Positions 41,054-48,650 of a stretch of DNA of 64,000 nucleotides are shown piece by piece. The stretch covers positions 186,001-250,000 of the forward strand of contig JADJTO010000003.1 of the NCBI GenBank assembly GCA_016711105.1, given 5' to 3'. The notes under the pieces are model-generated. The model searched no databases. It saw nothing but the letters and a program-made list of their open reading frames with translations, and had not been told where the DNA came from. This DNA comes from Micropruina sp. (GTDB lineage Bacteria; Actinomycetota; Actinomycetes; Propionibacteriales; Propionibacteriaceae). The translations under genes and the position numbers were made by a program. Position 1 is the stretch's first letter. Every line of letters starts with the position of its first letter.

Positions 41054-43798
41054 GTGACTGACAACATCGGCGGAACTGGACGCGATCGCCGCAACGAGCG
41101 CCCACGGCAAGACAAGCAGGGTTTTCGCCCTGCCGGAGGTAGCCGCGGGTCCGGTGGCGACGCGCGTCGCTCAGGCACCGGTGGGCGCGGTTGGACGCCA
41201 GGAGCAGGTGTTGGTGGCCGCGATGGCGTGCAGGGTGACCGCGGATCGCAGGGCGGGTTCCGGAGCGACAGTCGACCCGATTCTGGATCGCGTCCTTACA
41301 GGTCCTCAGGGCCGGCGGGTGAGCGGTCGGGGGGCTCACGTCCGACTGGTGGCGGTTACCGTGGGGCCGACGATCGATCTCCGCGCAGCGATCGCGGGCG
41401 AGGGGACGACCGCGGCACTAGCTGGGGCAGGTCTGAGCGTCCTTCGCGTGACTTCGGTGACCGTCCGGCCCGTCCGCAGGGTGACTTCCGTGGGCGCGAT
41501 GACCGACCGAAGCGTGACTTCGGTGACCGTCCGGCCCGTCCGCAGGGTGACTTCCGTGGGCGTGATGATCGACCGAAGCGTGACTTCGGTGACCGGCCGG
41601 CCCGTCCCCAGGGCGACTTCCGTGGGCGCGACGATCGACCGAAGCGTGACTTCGGGGACCGTCCGGCCCGTCCGCAGGGTGACTTCCGTGGACGGGACGA
41701 TCGTCCCAAGCGTGACTTCGGCGACCGGCCCCAGGGTGACTTCCGTGGACGGGACGATCGTCCCAAGCGTGACTTCGGCGACCGGCCCCAGGGTGACTTC
41801 CGTGGACGCGACGACCGACCGAAGCGCGACTTCGGTGACCGTCCGGCCCGCCCTCAGGGTGACTTCCGTGGGCGCGACGACCGTCCCCAGCGGGACTTCG
41901 GTGACCGTCCGGCCCGTCCCCAAGGCGACTTCCGTGGACGGGACGATCGACCGAAGCGTGACTTCGGGGACCGGCCGCAGGGTGACTTCCGTGGGCGCGA
42001 TGATCGTCCCAAGCGTGACTTCGGGGACCGGCCGCAGGGTGACTTCCGTGGACGTGACGATCGTCCCCAGCGGGACTTCGGTGACCGTCCGGCCCGTCCG
42101 CAGGGTGACTTCCGTGGGCGCGACGACCGACCGAAGCGGGACTTCGGTGACCGTCCGGCCCGTCCCCAAGGCGACTTCCGTGGACGTGACGATCGTCCCA
42201 AGCGGGACTTCGGTGACCGTCCGGCCCGCCCTCAGGGTGACTTCCGTGGGCGCGATGACCGTCCCCAGCGGGACTTCGGTGACCGTCCGGCCCGTCCGCA
42301 GGGTGACTTCCGTGGACGCGACGACCGTCCGAAGCGGGACTTCGGCGACCGGCCGGCCCGCCCCCAAGGCGACTTCCGTGGACGCGATGATCGACCGAAG
42401 CGTGACTTCGGGGACCGTCCCCAGGGTGACTTCCGTGGACGCGACGACCGACCAAAGCGCGACTTCGGCGACCGGCCGGCCCGCCCTCAGGGTGACTTCC
42501 GTGGACGCGACGACCGTCCAAAGCGCGACTTCGGCGACCGGCCGGCCCGCCCGCAGAGTGACTTCCGTGGACGCGACGACCGACCGAAGCGCGACTTCGG
42601 CGACCGGCCGGCCCGCCCGCAGAGTGACTTCCGTGGACGCGACGACCGACCCCAGCGCGATTTCGGGGACCGTCCCCAGGGTGACTTCCGTGGGCGTGAC
42701 GAGCGACCGGATCGTGGTCCTCGTGAAGCGCCGCCGCCAGGCCTTGCGGCCAAGCCCAATGAGCCTGAGACTCCGCGAGATGCCGACCTGTCCAAGCTGC
42801 CGCGGGGTACCCGCGCCGAGCTCCGGAGCTTGACCCCGGAGTTGGCGGAGATCGTCGGGGCGCACCTACTTGCGGCCGGTGAACTGATCGAGAGCGACCC
42901 GCAGTTGGCGTACGCCCATGCTGAGGCGGCTCGCCGTCGGGCTGCGCGCCTCCCCGTCACCAGAGAGGCCGCGGCGGAGACTGCCTACGCCGCAGGTGAG
43001 TTCGCGGTTGCTCTGAACGAGTATCGGGCACTGCGTCGCATGTCCGGTGGCATGGAGCACATGGCGCTGATGGCTGACTGCGAGCGCGGGCTCGGTCGGC
43101 CACAAGCCGCCCTGAAGCTCATCAAGGAGGCACTCGATGGCGAGCTGACGATCGCCGAGCGGGTCGAGGTGCGCTTGGTCGAGGCCGGCGTCCGTCTCGA
43201 TCTGGGACAGAACGACGAGGCGCTGCGCCTCTTGCGGTCCGACATTGAGGTCATCGGTGCTCGTGGATCGAAGCTCGCTCGGGCTCGGTTGCGGTACGGC
43301 TACGCCGATCTTCTCGAGTCCGTGGGCGAGACCGAACAAGCCGAGGATTGGTTCCTGGCCGCGGCGAAGCTTGATCCCGAGTCGGAGACCGACGCCACCG
43401 AGCGCGCCGAGGCTCTCCAAGGGTTTGTACTCGTGTTCGATGAGGATGAGGACGAGGACGATGACTCCGACGAGGACGACGATTCCGACGAGGACGATGA
43501 CTCCGACGAGGAGGACGATCCCGACGAGGAGGACGATTCCGACGAGGACGACGATTCCGACGAGGACGACGACTCCGACGAGGACGACGACTCCGACGAG
43601 GACGACGACTCCGACGAGGACGACGACTCCGACGAGGACGACGACTCCGACGAGGACGACGACTCCGACGAGGACGACGACTCCGACGAGGATGACGATT
43701 CCGACGAAGGCGACGACTCCGACGAGCCCGACACTGTTGAGGCGGTGGATTCTGACGAGTCCGTAGAGCCGGCGGAGGCGGGAGACCAGGAGCGATGA
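41054..43798 (+). CDS. Giant low-complexity repeat protein with helical-repeat core and acidic tail
   Basis: From the GTG at 41054 (VTDNIGGTGRDRRNERPR) the product has 914 residues. Residues 1-130 are a Gly/Arg/Ser-rich disordered start. About 130-555 are some twenty tandem units of 22 residues (GDFRGRDDRPKRDFGDRPAR plus PQ) or 19 residues lacking the ARP, each with net charge of about +2 and two Phe. About 570-790 is a TPR-like helical domain (ALNEYRALRRMSGGMEHMAL and AGVRLDLGQNDEALRLL) that is conserved in actinobacteria at this locus. The rest is a DSDEDD-type acidic tail. The stop overlaps the HAD gene start. The function is unknown; binding of RNA or protein by the Arg/Phe repeats is a possibility. 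Confidence 0.75.
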   Translation: MTDNIGGTGRDRRNERPRQDKQGFRPAGGSRGSGGDARRSGTGGRGWTPGAGVGGRDGVQGDRGSQGGFRSDSRPDSGSRPYRSSGPAGERSGGSRPTGGGYRGADDRSPRSDRGRGDDRGTSWGRSERPSRDFGDRPARPQGDFRGRDDRPKRDFGDRPARPQGDFRGRDDRPKRDFGDRPARPQGDFRGRDDRPKRDFGDRPARPQGDFRGRDDRPKRDFGDRPQGDFRGRDDRPKRDFGDRPQGDFRGRDDRPKRDFGDRPARPQGDFRGRDDRPQRDFGDRPARPQGDFRGRDDRPKRDFGDRPQGDFRGRDDRPKRDFGDRPQGDFRGRDDRPQRDFGDRPARPQGDFRGRDDRPKRDFGDRPARPQGDFRGRDDRPKRDFGDRPARPQGDFRGRDDRPQRDFGDRPARPQGDFRGRDDRPKRDFGDRPARPQGDFRGRDDRPKRDFGDRPQGDFRGRDDRPKRDFGDRPARPQGDFRGRDDRPKRDFGDRPARPQSDFRGRDDRPKRDFGDRPARPQSDFRGRDDRPQRDFGDRPQGDFRGRDERPDRGPREAPPPGLAAKPNEPETPRDADLSKLPRGTRAELRSLTPELAEIVGAHLLAAGELIESDPQLAYAHAEAARRRAARLPVTREAAAETAYAAGEFAVALNEYRALRRMSGGMEHMALMADCERGLGRPQAALKLIKEALDGELTIAERVEVRLVEAGVRLDLGQNDEALRLLRSDIEVIGARGSKLARARLRYGYADLLESVGETEQAEDWFLAAAKLDPESETDATERAEALQGFVLVFDEDEDEDDDSDEDDDSDEDDDSDEEDDPDEEDDSDEDDDSDEDDDSDEDDDSDEDDDSDEDDDSDEDDDSDEDDDSDEDDDSDEDDDSDEGDDSDEPDTVEAVDSDESVEPAEAGDQER
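41450..42715 (+). repeat. Tandem repeat array, units of 66 and 57 bp
   Basis: About twenty head-to-tail units, each encoding GDFRGRDDRPKRDFGDRP with or without ARP before Q. Units differ mostly at third codon positions (GGGCGC, GGACGG, GGACGC and so on), with a Lys/Gln switch at one residue, so the protein sequence is held more tightly than the DNA. Unit lengths are multiples of three, so gain or loss of a unit keeps the frame. Confidence 0.95.
43440..43720 (+). repeat. 18-bp acidic repeat array (Asp/Ser/Glu hexamers)
   Basis: GACGAGGACGACGACTCC and close variants run in tandem about fifteen times, encoding DEDDDS. The first copies vary (GATGAG, GAGGAGGAC); the later ones are nearly identical, which suggests recent expansion by slippage. 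Confidence 0.92.
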
Positions 43799-44790
43799 GT
43801 CGGCTGCTGATCGACGACTATGACGTGGCGTTCTTCGACCTGGACGGCGTGATCTACCTCGGTCCAGTCGCTGTGGACGGTGCGCTAGCAGCCGTCACTG
43901 GCGTCCGGTCACGTGGCACGCGGGTGATCTACGTGACCAACAACGCCTCGCGCAGTGCCCAGCAGGTCGCTGACCACCTCAGCGAGCTGGGCTTCGTGGC
44001 CACCCCGGACGACCTGGTCACCTCCGCCCAGGTCGCGGCGGACATTCTGTCTCGGGAGTTACCCCAGGGGGCGAGGATCCTGGTGGCAGGGTCGCCGAAC
44101 CTGGTCAACCTGATGACTGAGACCGGGTTCGTCGTGGTGACCAGCGCTGACGAGGAGCCGGACGCGGTGATTCAGGGGTACGACCCCCAGATGACCTGGC
44201 CACGGCTGAACGAAGCCGCGATCGCCATTCAACGGGGGGCGGTCTGGTACGCCACCAACAACGACTCGACGTTGCCCAACGATCGGGGCATCCTGCCCGG
44301 CTTGGGGGCGGCGATCAACGCCGTCGGGAACACGGTCGACATTCGTCCGACGGTCTTCGGCAAGCCGTTCCGACCGATGCTGGACTTCGCGCTGGCCAAG
44401 ACCGGCGCCGAGCGTCCGATCTTCGTGGGGGATCGCATCGATACCGACATCGAAGGGGCCAACAACGCGGGCATGGCCTCGCTGTTCGTCTTCACCGGAG
44501 TGCACGGTAAGGCCGACCTGGTCGCCGCGTCGGCGGGGGCCCGACCGTCCGCGATCGGCTCCGACGTCGGGGCGCTTCTCCAGCCACACCGGTCGGTCAC
44601 GCTGAGCGACGGCCGCGCTGAATGCGGCGCCGCGGTGGCGCTCAGCAGTGAGGGCGAGGTAAAGATCGAGTCGCTGGCCGATGATCTCCCAGGGCAGCTC
44701 GACGCATTGTGGGCGATCGCCCAGCTGGCGTGGACAGATCCGTCACTGAACACGGAATCGGCGCTGGCGCGGCTGTCCGACCTGCGCTGA
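43795..44790 (+). CDS. HAD-IIA (NagD-like) phosphatase
   Basis: A 331-residue HAD hydrolase: motif I VAFFDLDGVIYLG with the nucleophile Asp, motif II IYVTNNASRS, the C2 cap (PDAVIQGYDPQMTWPRL), then FGKPFRPMLDFAL and FVGDRIDTDIEGANNAGM. The C-terminal 90 residues extend beyond the usual fold and probably form a small extra domain. The order repeat protein, HAD enzyme, tlyA, NAD kinase, recN is common in actinobacteria, with tyrS just before. Start overlaps the previous stop by 4 bp. Confidence 0.9.
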   Translation: MSRLLIDDYDVAFFDLDGVIYLGPVAVDGALAAVTGVRSRGTRVIYVTNNASRSAQQVADHLSELGFVATPDDLVTSAQVAADILSRELPQGARILVAGSPNLVNLMTETGFVVVTSADEEPDAVIQGYDPQMTWPRLNEAAIAIQRGAVWYATNNDSTLPNDRGILPGLGAAINAVGNTVDIRPTVFGKPFRPMLDFALAKTGAERPIFVGDRIDTDIEGANNAGMASLFVFTGVHGKADLVAASAGARPSAIGSDVGALLQPHRSVTLSDGRAECGAAVALSSEGEVKIESLADDLPGQLDALWAIAQLAWTDPSLNTESALARLSDLR

Positions 44791-44859
44791 GATGGCTGCC
44801 CCGGGCCACGGGGGGCACGGCTATCCTCACTCCCGACCACCAGCAACAGGAGAAGTCCC

Positions 44860-45447
44860 ATGGCCCAGCGCGCCAACTCCAGCCCCACCACAGACCTTGC
44901 CCTCGTCGCCGTCTTCGCCGCGGTCATCGCGGCCTTCTCCCTGATTCCCGGGATCCCGATCGGGCCGGTGCCGATCACCCTGCAAACCCTTGCTGTGGCT
45001 CTCAGTGGCCTGGTGCTTGGTCCGCTGCGCGGGTTCCTGGCCACCTCGCTGTACCTGGTGGTGGGCTTCGCGGGCCTCCCTGTGTTCGCCGGGTACACCG
45101 GCGGACTGGGTGTCCTGGCCAAGCCGTCCATCGGCTACCTGCTCAGCTTTCCGTTCGCCGCCCTGGTGGCTGGGTTCCTGGCCACCTGGTTCGTGCGCAA
45201 GGGCTTCAAGGGCCAATACCTGTGGCTGATCGCGGCCGGTCTGGGCGCCTCGATCCTCGTTGTCCACCCGGCCGGCATCGTCGGGCTGATGACCATCCTG
45301 AAGATCGACCTGGCCAAGGCGATCGCCATCGACCTGCCGTTCTGGCCGGGGGATGTGCTGAAGAACGTGGTGGCCGCGGCCATCGCCGTCGCCGTGCACA
45401 AGGCGTTCCCGGCCCTGCTGGCCACTCGTCGTCCCGCCATCGCCTAG
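44860..45447 (+). CDS. bioY: Biotin ECF transporter substrate-binding protein
   Basis: BioY is the membrane S-component that captures biotin. The 195-residue protein has six helices and the family blocks IGPVPITLQTLAVALSGLVLG, VGFAGLPVFAGYTGGLGVL and KPSIGYLLSFP. ACAGGAG precedes the ATG. The ATPase and transmembrane coupling genes follow directly, so this is a dedicated three-part importer. No biotin synthesis genes are nearby. Confidence 0.96.
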   Translation: MAQRANSSPTTDLALVAVFAAVIAAFSLIPGIPIGPVPITLQTLAVALSGLVLGPLRGFLATSLYLVVGFAGLPVFAGYTGGLGVLAKPSIGYLLSFPFAALVAGFLATWFVRKGFKGQYLWLIAAGLGASILVVHPAGIVGLMTILKIDLAKAIAIDLPFWPGDVLKNVVAAAIAVAVHKAFPALLATRRPAIA

Positions 45448-46146
45448 GTGATTCGCCTCGACCAGGTCTCGGTCAGGGTCGACGTTCCGGGAAACAGCGT
45501 CGGGCCCAAGACGCTGCTCGAAGGCATCGACCTGAACCTCGCCGAAGCTCGGATCGGGGTGATCGGGCTCAACGGTTCGGGCAAATCCACCCTGCTTCGC
45601 CTCTTCAACGGGCTGATCCTGCCCACGGGTGGACGCGTCGAGGTGGATGGGTTGGACACCAAAACCCAGGGCCGGAAGGTACGAGCACGGGTCGGGTTCG
45701 CGTTCACCGACCCGCTCAGCCAACTAGTCATGTCCACCCCGGTGGACGACGTCGAGCTCAGCCTGCGCAGCCGCATCACTGACCGTCGGGCCCGGCGTCA
45801 GAGGGCCGTGGAGTTGCTCACCGAACGAGGGCTGGGCGCCCTCGCCGAGCAGAGCATCTACGACCTCTCCGGGGGTGAACGGCAACTGGTCGCCCTGGTC
45901 AGCCTGCTCGCGGTCGAACCCTCCGTCCTCGTCGCCGACGAGCCGACAACGCTGCTCGACCTCCGCAACCGCGAAGTTGTCCGGGAGGTGCTGCGCGGGC
46001 TGGATCAACAGGTGATCGTGGCCACGCACGACCTGGAGCTGGTGGCCGACTTCGACCGCGTCCTGGTCATCGACGCCGGACGGGTCGTCGCCGACGGCTC
46101 GCCGGAGACGACCATCGCCGCCTATCGGACCTTGGTCCACGGGTGA
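45448..46146 (+). CDS. bioM: ECF transporter ATPase for biotin
   Basis: A 232-residue CbiO-type ATP-binding subunit. Walker A is GLNGSGKST, the Q-loop region FAFTDPLSQLVMS, the signature LSGGERQLVAL, Walker B VLVADEPTTLLDLRN, and the switch His is in VIVATHDLEL. The GTG start immediately follows the bioY stop. A single ATPase gene implies a homodimer in the complex. Confidence 0.93.
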   Translation: MIRLDQVSVRVDVPGNSVGPKTLLEGIDLNLAEARIGVIGLNGSGKSTLLRLFNGLILPTGGRVEVDGLDTKTQGRKVRARVGFAFTDPLSQLVMSTPVDDVELSLRSRITDRRARRQRAVELLTERGLGALAEQSIYDLSGGERQLVALVSLLAVEPSVLVADEPTTLLDLRNREVVREVLRGLDQQVIVATHDLELVADFDRVLVIDAGRVVADGSPETTIAAYRTLVHG

Positions 46147-46159
46147 GGGGAGGTCTCGA

Positions 46160-46798
46160 ATGAATCAGCACCATCGGCTCTTCGGCCTCTACGTCCCCGG
46201 CAACTCGTTCTTCCACTCGGCGGGAGTGGGCTGGAAGTACCTGATCGTGCTCGCTTTGACCGTGCCCGCACTTCTCGCCCAGTCGCCCCAATGGTGCGCG
46301 GCTGCGGTGATGCTGTCGGCCGGCTGCCTGCTGGTCACTCGGTTGCCACCGGCGATCACGCTTGGCCTGCCCCGAGCGCTCATCTTCCTGCTGATCGCGA
46401 TGGGCGGTTTCCAGTGGTTCCTGGGGGATCGCAACCTCGTTTGGGTGACCACGCTCAACGTGGTGGCCGCCCTGTACGCGGCGCGCTTGCTCACTCTCAC
46501 CACGCCAGGGCCGGTGCTGATCGACGCCCTGGTCGGCTTCGCCGGGCCGCTGCATCACGTCGGACTCGACCCGGAACGCTTCGGCCTTGCCGTCGCGGTG
46601 ATGATGCGCAGCATCCCGCACCTGCTCGGCTCCTTCGCCGAGGTGCGGGACGCGGCGCGCGCCCGGGGGTTGGAGCGCAATCTCTTCGCGCAACTGGCTC
46701 CCGTGGTCGTGAAGGCGGTTGCCTTCGCCCAGGCGACCGGTGAGGCACTCACCGCGCGTGGCCTGGGCGAGACCCGCGAGCCTAAGCTGAGCCGGTGA
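46160..46798 (+). CDS. bioN: ECF transporter transmembrane coupling protein
   Basis: A 212-residue EcfT-family membrane protein with about five helices. The two coupling-helix motifs that contact the ATPase are seen: AARARGLERN and ALTARGLGET near the end. GGGGAGG lies before the ATG. Shorter than general EcfT proteins, as expected for BioN. Completes bioYMN. Confidence 0.92.
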   Translation: MNQHHRLFGLYVPGNSFFHSAGVGWKYLIVLALTVPALLAQSPQWCAAAVMLSAGCLLVTRLPPAITLGLPRALIFLLIAMGGFQWFLGDRNLVWVTTLNVVAALYAARLLTLTTPGPVLIDALVGFAGPLHHVGLDPERFGLAVAVMMRSIPHLLGSFAEVRDAARARGLERNLFAQLAPVVVKAVAFAQATGEALTARGLGETREPKLSR

Positions 46799-46974
46799 GC
46801 GACAACCAGGCCCCGAGCACCCCACCGCACACCGGGATCGAAGCCGTGGACGAGGCCTTGGCCGGGTTGGACTTGAGTGGTCCGGTGGCCGGCCATCCGG
46901 CGCTGCTGGCACAGGCCCAGGACGTGCTGCACGCGGTGCTCAGCGCCCCGGTCGACGGCAGCGCCGCGCAGTGA
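46795..46974 (+). CDS. Small 59-residue acidic protein upstream of tlyA
   Basis: GTG start overlapping the bioN stop (GTGA) and stop overlapping the tlyA start. The product reads VSDNQAPSTPPHTGIEAVDE and then EALAGLDLSGPVAGHPALLA; the second half is helical. Similar small proteins sit before tlyA in other actinobacteria. The tight overlaps on both sides show that it is translated. No function is known to me. Confidence 0.7.
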   Translation: MSDNQAPSTPPHTGIEAVDEALAGLDLSGPVAGHPALLAQAQDVLHAVLSAPVDGSAAQ

Positions 46975-47723
46975 CCGAACGGCTCGACCTCGCGCTCGTC
47001 GGACGCCGATTGGCTCGCTCACGGCAGCAGGCAGCCGATCTCGTGGCGGCCGGCGTGGTGCGGATCAACGGCCGTCCGGCAGCAAAGCTGTCCCAGCCGG
47101 TCGGCCCCAACGACGACATCACCGTCCCGACCGCTGATCATTACGTTTCCCGGGCTGCGCACAAACTGCTCGGCGCACTGGACGACAGTGACACCAAGAT
47201 TCCGTCCCGGGCGCTGGACGCAGGCGCCTCAACCGGCGGGTTCACCCAGGTGTTGCTGGAGCGAGGGTGCCAGCAGGTCTATGCGGTGGACGTCGGGCAT
47301 GGCCAACTTGCTCCCCAGCTGCGCGCCGATCACCGGGTCACCGTCTGGGAACGGACGAACCTGAGGGAGTTGACCCTGCCCCACGTCGAGGGCCAGCCGG
47401 TGGACCTCGTCGTCGCCGACGTGTCCTTCATCTCCCTGGAGCTCCTGATGGACCCCCTGTTCGCCGTCTTGGCGCCCGCCGGCACAGCGTTGCTGCTGGT
47501 GAAACCGCAGTTCGAGGTGGGTCGGGGAGGACTGGACTCCCGAGGAGTGGTCCGCTTCGAGAGTGGACGGTTGGCGGCGCTGCAGCGGGTTCGGGACGCC
47601 TGCCAGACCCGCGGTTGGTACGCCCGCTGGCAGGGTGAATCCCGGCTCCCCGGACCGGCGGGCAACGTCGAGTACTTCCTCAAGCTCACCCGAGGGTCAG
47701 AATCGGCGGGTGCTGAGCATTAG
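46971..47723 (+). CDS. tlyA: rRNA cytidine-2'-O-methyltransferase TlyA
   Basis: TlyA methylates ribose of a cytidine in 16S and of one in 23S rRNA; loss gives capreomycin resistance in mycobacteria. The 250-residue protein has an N-terminal S4 domain (RLDLALVGRRLARSRQQAAD) and an FtsJ-like methyltransferase: SAM-binding ALDAGASTGGFTQVLL, VYAVDVGHGQL and DLVVADVSFISL, with KPQFEVG. Codons overlap the small gene before it. Confidence 0.94.
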   Translation: MTERLDLALVGRRLARSRQQAADLVAAGVVRINGRPAAKLSQPVGPNDDITVPTADHYVSRAAHKLLGALDDSDTKIPSRALDAGASTGGFTQVLLERGCQQVYAVDVGHGQLAPQLRADHRVTVWERTNLRELTLPHVEGQPVDLVVADVSFISLELLMDPLFAVLAPAGTALLLVKPQFEVGRGGLDSRGVVRFESGRLAALQRVRDACQTRGWYARWQGESRLPGPAGNVEYFLKLTRGSESAGAEH

Positions 47724-47726
47724 GGT
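47721..47726 (+). promoter_or_regulatory. Leaderless -10 box (TAGGGT) of NAD kinase
   Basis: TAGGGT overlaps the tlyA stop and ends 6 nt before GTG 47733. The same bases read GGGTGGAG and could act as a ribosome binding site for the ATG at 47736, so the element may have both roles. Confidence 0.45.
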
Positions 47727-47732
47727 GGAGAT

Positions 47733-48650
47733 GTGATGGCGAGTCCCCGCAGGGTCACTGTTTCCTACCACGGCCGGCGGCCCGCGGCCGTTGCGGCTGC
47801 GGCGCGCTTCGTCAACGGCATGACCGAGCATGGGATCACCTGCCTGCTTCCGGGAGAACAGTTGCCGGCCCTGCGCCTAGCCCTGGGCCCGACGGCGGCG
47901 GTCGGTGAACTGAGCGACTCCAACGGCGAAGGCTGCGAGCTGGCCGTGGTGTTCGGCGGCGACGGCAACATTTTGCGTGCTTCGGAGTGGGCGTTGCGGT
48001 TCAACCTCCCGGTTCTCGGCGTCAACCTCGGCCATGTCGGGTTCCTGGCCGAGTTGGAGCCGCACGAGGCGGGGCAACTGATCGACCACGTGGTGAACCG
48101 GGAATACACAGTCGAGGACCGGATGACCATCGACACCATCGTCCGGGCGTCGCTGGACGGGCCGGAGTTGTGGCGTTCCTTCGCGATCAACGAAGTGTCC
48201 CTGGAGAAGCTGGCCCGGGAGCGGATGATCGACGTGTTGGTCCGGGTGGATGGCGAGCCGTTGTCCCGCTGGGGGACCGACGGCGTTCTGGTCTCCAGCC
48301 CGACCGGCTCCACGGCCTACGCCTTCTCCGCCAACGGGCCCGTGCTCTGGCCAGACCTCGAGGGCATCCTGGTGGTGCCGCTGAGCGCCCACGCCCTGTT
48401 CAACCGGCCGATGGTGCTCAGCCCCCGGTCGGTGGTCAGCGTGGAGATCCTGCCGTCGGAGGAAAGTGGAGCCGTGGTCTGGTGCGATGGGCGCCGCAGC
48501 ACGTCGTTGACCTCCGGGATGGTGATGGAGGCCCGAGCCGGCGCCCACCGGCTGCTGTTGGCCCGGATCGGGGCTCAACCGTTCGTCACGCGCCTCGTCC
48601 GCAAGTTCAACCTGCCGGTCGATGGATGGCGCGGCGCCCGTGCTGACTGA
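47733..48650 (+). CDS. nadK: NAD kinase
   Basis: NadK phosphorylates NAD to NADP using ATP or polyphosphate. The 305-residue protein has the catalytic AVVFGGDGNILRASE, the FAINEVSLEKLARERM block and SSPTGSTAYAFSANGP. The GTG at 47733 or the ATG at 47736 starts it. recN starts inside its last codons, so the pair is co-expressed, a common actinobacterial arrangement. Confidence 0.95.
   Translation: MMASPRRVTVSYHGRRPAAVAAAARFVNGMTEHGITCLLPGEQLPALRLALGPTAAVGELSDSNGEGCELAVVFGGDGNILRASEWALRFNLPVLGVNLGHVGFLAELEPHEAGQLIDHVVNREYTVEDRMTIDTIVRASLDGPELWRSFAINEVSLEKLARERMIDVLVRVDGEPLSRWGTDGVLVSSPTGSTAYAFSANGPVLWPDLEGILVVPLSAHALFNRPMVLSPRSVVSVEILPSEESGAVVWCDGRRSTSLTSGMVMEARAGAHRLLLARIGAQPFVTRLVRKFNLPVDGWRGARAD

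Noticed and set aside
41450..42715. CRISPR-like array
   Set aside because: The units are contiguous coding repeats without unique spacers, and no cas genes are present.
41154..42865. Long open frames in other frames and on the minus strand (509 and 559 residues) across the repeat array
   Set aside because: Repeat units are multiples of three, so any frame without a stop in one unit stays open throughout. The plus-strand frame at 41054 alone continues into a conserved helical domain.
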